This document shows positions 33,830-42,469 of a DNA stretch of 42,907 nucleotides, in pieces. The notes under the pieces are model-generated. The model was not told the origin of the DNA and did not search any database. It saw only the letters and a list, made by a program, of their open reading frames with translations. Each line of letters begins with the position of its first letter. The stretch's first letter is position 1. The DNA is taken from NCBI RefSeq assembly GCF_001949145.1, contig NW_019091399.1:432383-475289 (forward strand), in the 5' to 3' direction. The DNA is from Acanthaster planci. Lineage: Eukaryota; Echinodermata; Asteroidea; Valvatida; Acanthasteridae. A program made the translations under genes and the position numbers.

Positions 33830-35278
33830 GAATCCTGATTTGTCAACCCCTTTTACTGGTGGTAAGGTACATGTATGGATGAGGGAGCCATTCAGACTGC
33901 CCGGCGGGATGACCCAGTGATCGCCAGGGTAATCAGGTACCTTCGGCGAAGAAAGCGGCCAATGCGAAAGGAAACAGCCAGGGACCCGCCTGATGTTGCT
34001 GCACTGCTACGTGACTGGGAACATCTCTGTCTGGAAGATGGACTGCTGTTTAGGAAGAAGGGAACAAAAGGCAAACTGGAAAGAATGCCTGCAGAAGGTA
34101 GTCCATGCATATAGCTGCGCAACCAACGCTGCTACAGGATTCTCCCCATTTTTCCTCTGTATGGACTCCCTGCCTACCAGTGGATGCTACCTTCTGGATG
34201 AACCGACAATTAGGACCGGGTGCTGAAGATCACAACCAGTTCATGAGGAAATGGAAGGCACAAATGGAAGATCGCAGCCAGACATTCAGCTAAGCCTACA
34301 GAAAGAGGAAGAGGATATCATGACCAGAAAGCCCGCAGTTCTGTTCTTCACCCTAGAGACCGAGTGCTTGTGCGTAATGTTGGATGGCACGCAGGCCCGG
34401 GTAAACTCCTTTTGTACTGGGAAGATCAAGTGTACGTGGTTGTCCGGAGGAAGGGAGAAGACTCGCCCGTCTACGAAGTGAAAGCTGTGAGCCGCAAGTC
34501 AAAGCATCGAGTCCTACACCAAAATCTTCTCCTTCCATGTGCTAGCATGCAGGCTGATGTGGACCCAGAGCCAAGTCGTTCCCTGCCCCAGAGGCATACA
34601 CCAGGATCGTCCCACAGTCGACCTGTCACCACACTGCAGCCTCGAGTGATGACAGCTCCGATGAAGAAGAGCCACCTGGTGATCTGCCTCCCCTCAGATC
34701 AGATAGGCGGTAACCCAGGTGACCAGGTCAGGAAGACTGTGTTAAATCCCAGTGCCACCCCATTTACACTGGATGTTCCGACAGCAGACACACCGCCAGC
34801 AGATGACCCAATCTGTTATTTACCATCCATTGGGTTGGGAGAAGAAGTCATTATAACCAACCAGGATAACGACCCAGTAGCAGGTGACAATTTAAGTACT
34901 GAACCACAGGAGAGCATTACAGAAGCCGATGAGTCCAGCTCTCAGACGGCAGTTCTCAATGTACCAATCACTCCTGAGGTACCCGACCAAGATGCACAGC
35001 AACCCCAGCCACAGCCTGAGCTAATAGCCCCTCTGAGTGAGGTCGACCAGGCAGAGAACGTCATCCCTAATGCGATTCCAGCATGCCAGACTTGGGGAAC
35101 CCTCGTATCAACTCATAGACCCTCGCATCACAGCTATCAAAAGTGGTACTGCACCTCTTTGGGAATGCCAGTGAGTGGAATGCCGTATGCTGTGACCCCA
35201 CCAAGTTACATGCTCTCCCCACCAAGTGAAATGCACCTCCCATCTATGATGCCACTCAGCTGGAGGTGGACCCACTAG
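33830..35278 (+). pseudogene. Integrase remnant lacking the core, with C-terminal domain and tail
   Basis: An N-terminal piece (ARRDDPVIARVIRYLRRR; LCLEDGLLFRKKGTKGK, about 33890-34075) joins directly to the end of the core (WKECLQKVVHAYSCATN, TGFSPFFL, about 34077-34160). The HHCC finger and DDE catalytic core are therefore missing through an internal deletion. After frame changes, the C-terminal GPY/F-like module follows (RDRVLVRNVGWHAGPGKLLL; SPVYEVKA; HRVLHQNLLLPC). It continues in one open frame (34364-35278) as a 240-residue Pro/Ser/Gln/Asp-rich tail ending TAG. The open 3' frame is the youngest-looking part. Confidence 0.7.
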
Positions 35279-35941
35279 CCACAGCAATCAAGTGTAGCTC
35301 TTTGAAGATAAACATTAGATGAGTCAACAGCCAGTAACATTGTCTAAGAGAATAACTGCGCAATGTACCTGGGAAGTATTTGTCTTCAAGTAGCATGGCT
35401 GGGTTGCCCATCCCCAATGAGCCGAGACAAGATTCATAGCCATTTAGATGAAGATGTTACTGTGCTTGACAGGAAGTGGAATTAGCTTCTCCATGAGCCC
35501 TGAATCTAAACCAGCTACTCTGGTCGAGGAGAAACAATCTAGTAACTGATGAGTGACACGGTCCTGAAATGGACACTGTATGAACCGTTTCTCTGATGAA
35601 TAGGACTCAATCTAGTAATTATAAGTTAGTGAATGTTGGGGACAACATTTCTTTTCACAGGCGAGTGTAGAGGTCATGGAAATTGGTCACCCCTTTTTTT
35701 CATTGTTACTCTCCCCCTTCTGTAGTATTCTGGTCCAGACTATTTCACCCTTAATAGGGATAATGGATCGACCCATGTCACTGGGTTGCTACAGGTGCAG
35801 GAAGTTGGCAAGGTTTATTGTTCTCCATGCAATGATCCTACCAGCACATGCTACAATTTTCACATTAAGATAGAAAGCTTGCGGTAAACACCATGCAATA
35901 TCTCTTTTTTTTAGTCTGTGTGGTTCTGATAAGAACCGGAG

Positions 35942-35987
35942 AGGCTCAACGTTTCGCACAGTGTGCTCTGTCCATCGTCAGGAGACT
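35942..35987 (-). ncRNA. Hammerhead-ribozyme-like core in the PLE terminal repeat
   Basis: On the minus strand, CTGACGA (35981-35975) matches the C-U-G-A-N-G-A core and GAAAC (35955-35951) the G-A-A-A core. Helix I pairs AGTCTC (35987-35982) with GAGCCT (35947-35942), five of six. Helix II pairs GGACAG with CTGTGC with one G-G mismatch and one unpaired U after the core. Helix III is only the self-complementary ACGT, so action as a dimer would be expected. Predicted cleavage is after 35948 (GUU). Hammerhead motifs are known in PLE terminal repeats. Activity of this copy is doubtful given the extra U and the mismatch. Confidence 0.5.
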
Positions 35988-36189
35988 GAAGAGAAGCCGA
36001 TAGGGAGTGGGGCTTATATGCTGGTTGGAGGTACTGGAGTGTGACGGATCCTGCTGTGTAGTCAGGTGGAACGGTGGATCCTCCTGGGTACTGATGCATG
36101 TCAGTTGGTCATGGGCTGTGGTGGGGGAAGGTTGCTTGGGTATAGGAGACCCTGGGCGGGGGGGAGTCTTAGGGTATAGAGGACCCATC

Positions 36190-36583
36190 AGACCTGGAGG
36201 TGAGGAGGGGCTGCCAGATATCGCTGATGGAGAAGCCGATGTCTTGAGGTATGGTGGGGTGCTTGGAGATATCTAAGGCTTCTCTAATGAATGCGTCTTG
36301 GGTACCACTGTTCAATGTTGGCGATGAGGTTGGCTTCTTCCCAGTTGATGGTGTGGTCTTTGGCGTGGGAATGCTTGATGATGGCTGACTTCTCATATTC
36401 CCCCTTTCTGCCATGGGCTCTGTGTTCTTTGATCCTGGTAGGGAGGTCCCTACCAGTCTCTCTGATGTACACTTTGCCACACTGGCAGGGGATCTTGTAT
36501 ACACCTGGTCGGCGGTGTGGATCTTGCCGGTCCTTGTGAGAAGTCAGCATTCCTTGGATCTTGAGGGGGGTTGTGTTGAACAC
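36190..36583 (-). pseudogene. PLE GIY-YIG endonuclease domain
   Basis: The frame 36583-36284 reads VFNTTPLKIQGMLTSHK, then GVYKIPCQCGKVYIRETGRD, RIKEHRAHGRK, IIKHSHAKDHTINWEEANLI and EQWYPRRI. This is a PLE-type GIY-YIG nuclease with its Cys-rich insert. The second motif reads YIR rather than YIG. A frame change at RRI leads to EALDISKHPTIPQDIGFSIS and the end SRSDGSSIP near 36190. It is non-functional. Confidence 0.85.
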
Positions 36584-36742
36584 CTTGGTGTTGTGCTTGC
36601 TCAGGATATGCTGGATGTGGTGGGAGGTACGTCTTAGGTAGGGGAGAGTGACCGAAATAGGGGCCTTATCTAGTTGGCTTTGGGTATAGGGGACCCGACG
36701 GCCAGGAGGGGGACTTGATCTTGGGTCTTGAGTTCTGATCTG

Positions 36743-37163
36743 CTAGGGCTGGTATCCATTGCGTTTGAGTGCCGTGGAGATGTGGTGGAGTTCCTTGTGT
36801 AGGTGTTCTTGGTCGCATATGTTGTAGGCTTGGCAGATGAGGGCTCTGTTGACCGATGATTTGATCTTGGGGTGGTGGAAGGAGGCGCTCTTGTTCCATG
36901 GTGAATTGGATGCTGCTGTGAAGCCCGTTGAGGTGGTCCAAGAAGAGTTGAAGCTTTTCTTGTCCATGCTCCCAGATGACGAAGGTGTCATCCACGTACC
37001 GGAGCCAGATCTTTGGGCGGTGGTCTGCTGTGGCGATGGCGGTCTGCTCGAACTCTTCCATGAATATGTCAGCTAGAACCGGGGATATAGGGGATCCCAT
37101 GGATGTTCCAGCTGTTTGTTCATAGAATTTGTCCTGCCACTTGAAGCTGGCAGTTGGAAAACG
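36743..37163 (-). pseudogene. PLE reverse transcriptase, C-terminal half
   Basis: Coding begins abruptly at the inverted arm and reads FKWQDKFYEQTAGTSMGSPI, SPVLADIFMEEFEQTA, WLRYVDDTFVIWEHG and LDHLNGLHSSIQFTMEQE. The Y-V-D-D catalytic box is intact, but the fingers and the first catalytic Asp region are lost by 5' truncation. At about 36890 a deletion and frame change skip the segment before the thumb, which resumes as KIKSSVNRALICQAYNICDQ and ALKRNGYQP. Confidence 0.8.
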
Positions 37164-38409
37164 TTGAGCCTCTCCGGTTCTTATCAGAACCACACAGACT
37201 CAAAAAAGAGATATTGCATGGTGTTTACCGCAAGCTTTCCATCTTAGTTGTCTGTCACCATGAATAGCTTGAAATCCCATCAATTTTCACATTATTAAAG
37301 TTTGTCTTTCTTCCTGCATTCCTGGCTGTACTTCCAGTATTTCTTACAGGTATGTAATCTCTTGTCTCTTTTATTAAAGTGAATGAATAGCAAGGGTTGT
37401 GTGTTATTTAGTAAATCTGGACAATAGTGAAGTCAGTATAGTAATTTCTAAGTATGAGAAATACATGAAAGTTGTCTAGATTGGAACACTTATTACTCTG
37501 CTGTGTGGAAGAAGTTCAACAAAGTTTAGAGTTCCCATGCTAAATTAGTACTCTAGGGGAACTCCACTGTACTGAAGTTGGATGTATTGTGATGTTCCAG
37601 ACCTATATCTGTTGTATTTACAAATGTGAATTATTCTTTCTCTGAAGAGAGCTTTTCATGTATAAGGCTTTCTCCAGATCAGAAACTTTGAGACACTTGT
37701 GTGACTTTACTTGATTGCCAATGGGAGTAGAGTAGAACGTAGAGAAATGCAGTATTATTGAGATGATTCTCCAGGCTTTTATGACATGTTTTCTAGACTT
37801 TGGGAAACACTGTGTGTTCAGAAGTACATGTGCATAGGCTATGTATTCCCCTTCTATTTACAAGACTACTCTTAGCACAAAGGAATTTAGGACTCCAGAG
37901 GGACCAGCTAAGACCAGGCAGTGGCCTTGTGTGAGTCATGTTTCCCCATTTCAAGATGTATTTTGTTTCCCCAGCCCAGCTAATCCTCAAATGTTTATTG
38001 CCAGGGACAGTAGGGCTGTGTGATGATGCAGTGACATAGGTTTTTGAATGGAAGTGCACCTTTGTTGTATGGATATTGATTACTGTTATAGTCAGTCACA
38101 ATGGCTGTGTGATGCTGAACCTTGACTCGCCTACATGTACCTGTATGTCAGTAGTGCTGATATCAGCAGTTGCAAGTATCAATATAGTGATTATTAATTT
38201 TTGGTTATTAACGACAAGATTGTGTGAAGGGTACATGTCGAAAGCCATCCAGTTGGTGGTTTCATACGCTATTAGAACTTTGCTGTTAATGTGGATGTGC
38301 TGTTCAGCCAAAAGACTCTTTTTTTTATTTTCTGTATGACACGTAGCCCAAGAGTTGTATTTTTCAAACTGTTTACTGTCTACATGTTAAAAGTAATTGA
38401 GAAACATTC

Positions 38410-38512
38410 ATTGTTCTCCATGCAATGATCCTACCAGCACATGCTACAATTTTCACATTATTAAAATTTGTCTTCCTACATTCCTGACTGTACCTTATTT
38501 CTTACAGGATCA
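38410..38512 (+). repeat. Uninterrupted copy of the 100-bp repeat (empty PLE site)
   Basis: This second copy runs through CTACAATTTTCACATTATTA without interruption. It shows a single CAATTTTCACATT (38447-38459) where the other copy has two flanking the PLE. It ends with TATTTCTTACAGG, which resembles a splice acceptor, but no exon of a convincing gene follows. Confidence 0.8.
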
Positions 38513-38879
38513 GGGACGTTTAATCATTTTAATTTAACTCCCTCAAGCACCATTCCTGGTTGCCACGTGAGTTTTACACTTGCACCTCCACAGGCAAAGG
38601 ACTCCATAAAACATATGGGTGGAGTTGGTCGCAGGGACCAGTTGAGGTCTTATCATACATATGCCCACAAAAGTCAGTTTTGGTGGCAGGCAATCCTGTA
38701 TTTCCTTATACATACCTACATGGAGTTATGGACAGCATATGTTCTTTGAAGGTCTACATCCAAAATACTCACTATTTTCTAGTCTTACATTTTATATCAA
38801 ATAATTTGAATACTTTGTACATGTATATGTAGATGTAGCCTGTGTGAATGCATGGATTGCTCATGCAGTATTGCACCTC

Positions 38880-39034
38880 AATAGACCACGTTGTGTTTAA
38901 TGTAGTTTGGCCAATAGGGCAAATACTGTTTCAGTTCAAGAAATACACGGTAGGACTCTGTCTTTTAATTTCTACTTTGAACTGAGACAGTGTTTGCCTG
39001 TGGGCCAGCTACATCAAACACAATGTGGTCTATT
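38880..39034. mobile_element. 155-bp MITE with about 60-bp inverted arms
   Basis: The left arm starts AATAGACCACGTTGTGTTTA (38880) and continues through ATACTGTTTCAGTTCAA. The right arm ends in the inverted match (reverse complement AATAGACCACATTGTGTTTG ... ACACTGTCTCAGTTCAA). The interior is about 40 bp. There is no coding capacity. Confidence 0.75.
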
Positions 39035-39866
39035 ACGTGCGATGTATCACATGTACTGTGCGCTATATTCATGTACATGCACACTGCACATGCATTGTTC
39101 TGGCGATGACATCATCCAATCAGCCTGCGAGCACTAACGGCCAAAAGGGGTTTTTTGTGGGCAGGGAAACGCAGGATATTTTTATTCATTTTGCTGTCAC
39201 AACGGGGGAAACATTAAATTTATCATGTTTTTGAAATGGTTACGTATTTATTGTCATTTTGAAATACATGTATTTCATGTGAACTAAATCTAATCTATTG
39301 TTGTAACCCTTTAAAAAATGGTGAAAACTGCATGTATCACTTTGTAAATACTGACATTGACCCTAATCCCGCCAGATGCAGCATACTGCAGTACATGTAA
39401 AAGTCTTATGCACTATAGCCATGTTCCCATTGGACTTTTTCTTCCGCAAGCATGCGGAAACTTACTGCCACATTCCTTTATGTCAATCTACTGTGCATTC
39501 CCATGTGGACTTTTTTAACTGTAACAGAATGTTTAATTGCTGTGTTGGGCCAAATAAGACCAGCTGATTACATTGCCTGCACTGTATAAATCATGGTGAA
39601 ATTTGAAAGATCTGACAGAAACAAAGATAAAATCAGACGAATTCGGCCAAATCTGCCACAAAGACGACGAACTCGTACAGGAATAGCCCTGTACACAATG
39701 TGTGTATAGCTTTATCTGGGCACGCCTCACTGTGTGTGCGCGTCATGCTGCTGTACTGTATGCACAGAGCAGGAGGCTGGGAACCATACAACCATTTTCT
39801 CTGTGTAGGCAGTAGTGTGGTTCGTATGTTTAGCGTGGTTGTGGTCAATTTACATTTAATGGGAAC

Positions 39867-40071
39867 TGTTCCCATTGGACTTTTTGCGCCCCTGCTAACT
39901 TACCGTGGCTGTAGGGAAATCTTCCGTGACCCTTTTCAACTTGTTAGTTTTACATAGCGATCGCAGTAAGTTGACAGGGATGTTAGTTTACCGTGTGTTC
40001 CCATTGGATTTAATTTTGTAATTGTACAGGAAATTCGCGGTAAGTTAACGAAAAAAAGTCCAATGGGAACA
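39867..40071. mobile_element. 205-bp MITE with TGTTCCCATTGGACTTTTT ends
   Basis: TGTTCCCATTGGACTTTTT at 39867-39885 and its exact inverse at 40053-40071 form 19-bp terminal inverted repeats. A further direct copy of the motif lies inside (39996), and two lie upstream (39422; 39496 diverged), so more than one insertion of the family is present. Subterminal CTAACTTACCG / CGGTAAGTTAAC pieces also mirror each other. Confidence 0.7.
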
Positions 40072-40711
40072 CGCCTTTCGATGCACTAGGCAATGAACAG
40101 CAGCCAAACGTACTGTTCATGCTTAATAGACAATGGGAGCTGGTCTCATTGAACAATGTCACTGTTGGATCTTGTGGTGGCTGGCAACCACAGACTCCCA
40201 GGCTGTTTGGCCTTGGGAAGAGTTCACCTGTAGGATCTTGTTACACTGGGCAAGCAATTTGCTCTAACAAAAGATGCAGACTGATGTGTCTGGCAGGGTT
40301 TCTAGCCAAACAACCCTGAACAGTCTGGGTTATATATTGTGCTTGTTTGAATTATGAAAGTGACTTTGGAATCATTCATATTAATTGTCAGAAATGAGGC
40401 CTTTCTATTTCTCTAGTCCAGTTAACTTTTTCTTTATTGTTAGGGCACTTGTTGGCAAGTGGATAGAAGCAGAGATGGTAGTGGGATTGGAAGGAATGTG
40501 CTGTCCATCCAGGAGAAGTCTGTCCTCTGCAGTGACTGTAAGTTGTCTTTTCAAGTATTGAAGATGATATTGAGGCCATAAAATTGATGTCACAGACACA
40601 TGCACAAAGTAAGGTCTATACAATATTGAAGATTTCAAATAGACACTCAAGCCAGTAGGGGTCAAAAGATGTTACCTGAACCAAAACACTTTCAGGTTTG
40701 ACAACTTAATA

Positions 40712-41569
40712 TAACCACCCATTGCCAGATGCATTTTTTTACTGTAATATGCGCTGCCGGGGTATTTTCTAATATGTTTGATTTTCAAAAGCTTCATAAA
40801 ATCATATTTTTTTCCTGAATGCGTAAACCCCATAGAATGACTGTCTTGTGGTAAGTCTAGCCGGACATTCAACCTCCATTGAGTTTTGCAGGCATGCCGC
40901 CGCTCTGTAAAGAGCCCCCATTGTGTGGTGTTGCGTAATTCCTCTTTTGTTCCGAGAAATGGCCCAGTGCCTTGCTATACCATGGTGTTGCTACGCAGAG
41001 CGATTGAGGGTCAAAACTCCCCAGTGAAATATGCGGTGAGTGCATGGGAAGCCGTGCGCACATGCAGAGGGCAGTCTGGACAGTGGAATACATGTATGTG
41101 TGGGCCATGAAGGAAAAAAGAGTCATGCTATGAAAATTGGGGTAGTAAATGTGTGCTTTTTTGTTTTCTGTCATATATTTTCCCATCTACCAAATATTAC
41201 ATCCCCCCCAAACCACCCTTATGTTTTATCCCCCAACTTGTCCATTTTTCCTCCCACAGTGTAAGTTTTAGTGCAAAATGGATATTTCCCACCCCAAAAC
41301 TTTATTTCCCCAATAATTTCATGTAAAACCATAGAAACCAATAAAACAAGTACTCAAAGAAATACGCAGAGACAAATATTTGCAGAGAACATCTTATTCT
41401 ATTGTTATTTTTCTTCTTTTCATTTATTTTCTTAAGTTTTTTTATTCTCATTCTTCTTTGTTACGTTGAAATAGTGCAACTCATAAAACAAGTGAAATAA
41501 ATTTCCAGTCTCTGCATTCTTTTGGTGATGAAATTAAAGCCAAAATTCATAAAAAGGCAAGAACTTCAC
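40712..41569. other. Region with no recognised gene; possible piggyBac 3' end at its left edge
   Basis: CCACCCATTGCCAGATGCAT at 40715 resembles the inverted 3' end of the piggyBac copy at 21075 (CCATTTGCTGCCAGGTGCAT), but there is no TTAA directly beside it. The remainder has C-rich and T-rich tracts (41195-41260, 41400-41460) and no domain-bearing frame. Confidence 0.35.
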
Positions 41570-42463
41570 TTTTACCTGTCAAAATATGACATGGCGTCAC
41601 AGCTTTTGAATCAATTACCAGATACTTAGTTATTTTTGAGTTTGACCAAACTCCTCAAATCAGTACAAGGAATTTTGTTACTTTTTCATCTCCTAAAAAC
41701 TGTACATTCAAGTTACTTTGTTTTTTTATCATTTTTTTCAGGGATGAAAATATGACCAAACTGCTAAAACTAGTTTGACGGATGAAAATAAAGCAGCTCC
41801 TAAATCCAGATTACTTTTTTTTTTGTCAGAAGGGCAGGTGGCACGTGTCGCTCCCGATGTGTGTCTTCTTTCACTGACTCTGGGAAGGGCAGAGGACACA
41901 CCGCCAGTAGCGGAGGTCGCCGTAGCTGGTCATCTCCAAGGTGATGGGGAAGTGGCGCCCTACGAAGCGGGAGAGTGGTTAGTGAAGCATTGTGTTAGGG
42001 GTGGTACTCGGGCAAGGGCTCATTGAACAGAAGCTCACGGACAAGACTCAACCGGTAGTCGAGGAAGGAGAGGCGGTGACCAGCAGCCAGGTACATGGAG
42101 TACCAATTCACCAGCATCAAGTCGAGCAGGTAGAAGAAGAGCTTCTCGTACCATTTGAGGGACTTATGAGTAGCTCGATGATTTGCTGCAAGCTGGTCAC
42201 TCTTGTCAACACCCCCATTAGGGCGTTGTACTCTGTGACGCGGGTCAGTGTCTGCATCCCCTCCCCCATGCTGTCTCACTTGCCGAAGCCACATGTCTGC
42301 TGTATGCATGGTGGAAAGCATACAGATGTTGCGCTTGTCTCTCCACACCATGGCCAGGAGAGAACCACTGACACCCAGGTCGGCCGACTGGAATGTTGTT
42401 TCACCCTGTTTGCAGGTTTTTTGGCATGCCTTTTCTGTTGGCCATGATGCAACACTATCTTAA
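41570..42463 (-). mobile_element. Third piggyBac fragment, minus strand
   Basis: On the minus strand this contains the transposase 3' half (42463-41826) followed by the same 59-bp-type subterminal repeats found at 20825-21035 (here about 41800-41610). Similarity ends near 41570, about 30 bp short of where the terminal repeat would be. The 5' half is not present upstream to the window end. Confidence 0.75.
41826..42463 (-). pseudogene. piggyBac transposase, end of catalytic core and C-terminus
   Basis: It reads ANRKGMPKNLQ, a frame change, GETTFQSADLG, LLAMVWRDKRNICMLSTMH, PNGGVDKSDQLAANHRATHK and SLKWYEKLFFYLLDLMLVNW, then RLSLVRELLFNEPLPEYHP. This is the last part of the piggyBac DDE core, with the G-G-V-D-x-x-D motif kept, plus the following helical region. 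After a stop at about 41995 the Cys-rich end is still recognisable in a second frame (RYWRCVLCPSQ) but carries stops and has lost later cysteines. The unbroken piece is 42351-41995. Confidence 0.85.
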
Positions 42464-42469
42464 TGGTAC

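Larger units (their letters stand above)
29723..35278 (+). mobile_element. Decayed Ty3/gypsy-type retroelement
   Basis: The order along the plus strand is Gag, zinc knuckle, aspartic protease, a long protease-RT linker, RT, RNase H, integrase remnant, and integrase C-terminal domain with a long tail. This is the Ty3/gypsy order. Many frameshifts and stops break every part except the 3' end. Most of the integrase core is deleted. An assembly gap of Ns (32209-32483) falls at the start of RT. I could not identify LTRs, primer-binding site or polypurine tract on either side, so the true limits are unknown. Confidence 0.85.
35867..37280 (-). mobile_element. 5'-truncated Penelope-like element with inverted terminal arms
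   Basis: Reading on the minus strand: an 88-bp inverted arm (37245-37158), truncated RT, GIY-YIG endonuclease, then the 3' terminal repeat, whose last 88 bp (35954-35867) mirror the first arm. The target duplication CAATTTTCACATT is at 35854-35866 and 37281-37293. A further 35 bp (37246-37280) lies between the arm and the right target copy. RT plus GIY-YIG order and terminal repeats in inverted orientation are hallmarks of Penelope-like elements. The element is inactive because of frame changes and truncation. Confidence 0.85.
35817..37353 (+). repeat. Interrupted copy of a 100-bp repeat (PLE target)
   Basis: 35817-35866 and 37281-37353 together match 38410-38512. The left 50 bases appear identical (ATTGTTCTCCATGCAATGAT and onward). 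The right part shares ATTAAA.TTTGTCTT, ATTCCTG.CTGTAC and TATTTCTTACAGG with small differences. The PLE at 35867-37280 interrupts this copy. The repeat has no coding signal. Confidence 0.8.
37354..40700. other. Intergenic region, MITEs but no supported gene
   Basis: Apart from the 38410 repeat and the inverted-repeat elements at 38880 and 39422-40071, I see only short open frames without recognisable domains. A GT-AG-bounded open segment at 40443-40549 is discussed under rejected items. Confidence 0.55.

Noticed and set aside
35635-35700. Possible 3' LTR start (TGTTGGGGACAAC) after the gypsy remnant
   Set aside because: No matching copy upstream of Gag and no polypurine tract, so an LTR cannot be supported.
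36007-37076. Plus-strand Gly-rich open frames in the PLE
   Set aside because: The RT and GIY-YIG motifs are on the minus strand; these are shadows.
38511-38570. Segment between TTTCTTACAG and GTGAGT after the 100-bp repeat
   Set aside because: The acceptor-like end is part of a dispersed repeat, and the encoded peptide (SGTFNHFNLTPSSTIPGCH) matches nothing.
40443-40549. GT-AG-bounded open segment (CWQVDRSRDGSGIGRNVLSI) that could be an exon of a third gene
   Set aside because: No neighbouring exon in compatible phase and no recognised domain; recorded only as a candidate for RNA-seq.
40706-40740. piggyBac 3'-end-like sequence CCACCCATTGCCAGATGCAT
   Set aside because: No adjoining TTAA, and separated by 850 bp from the recognisable piggyBac fragment; kept only as a weak note.
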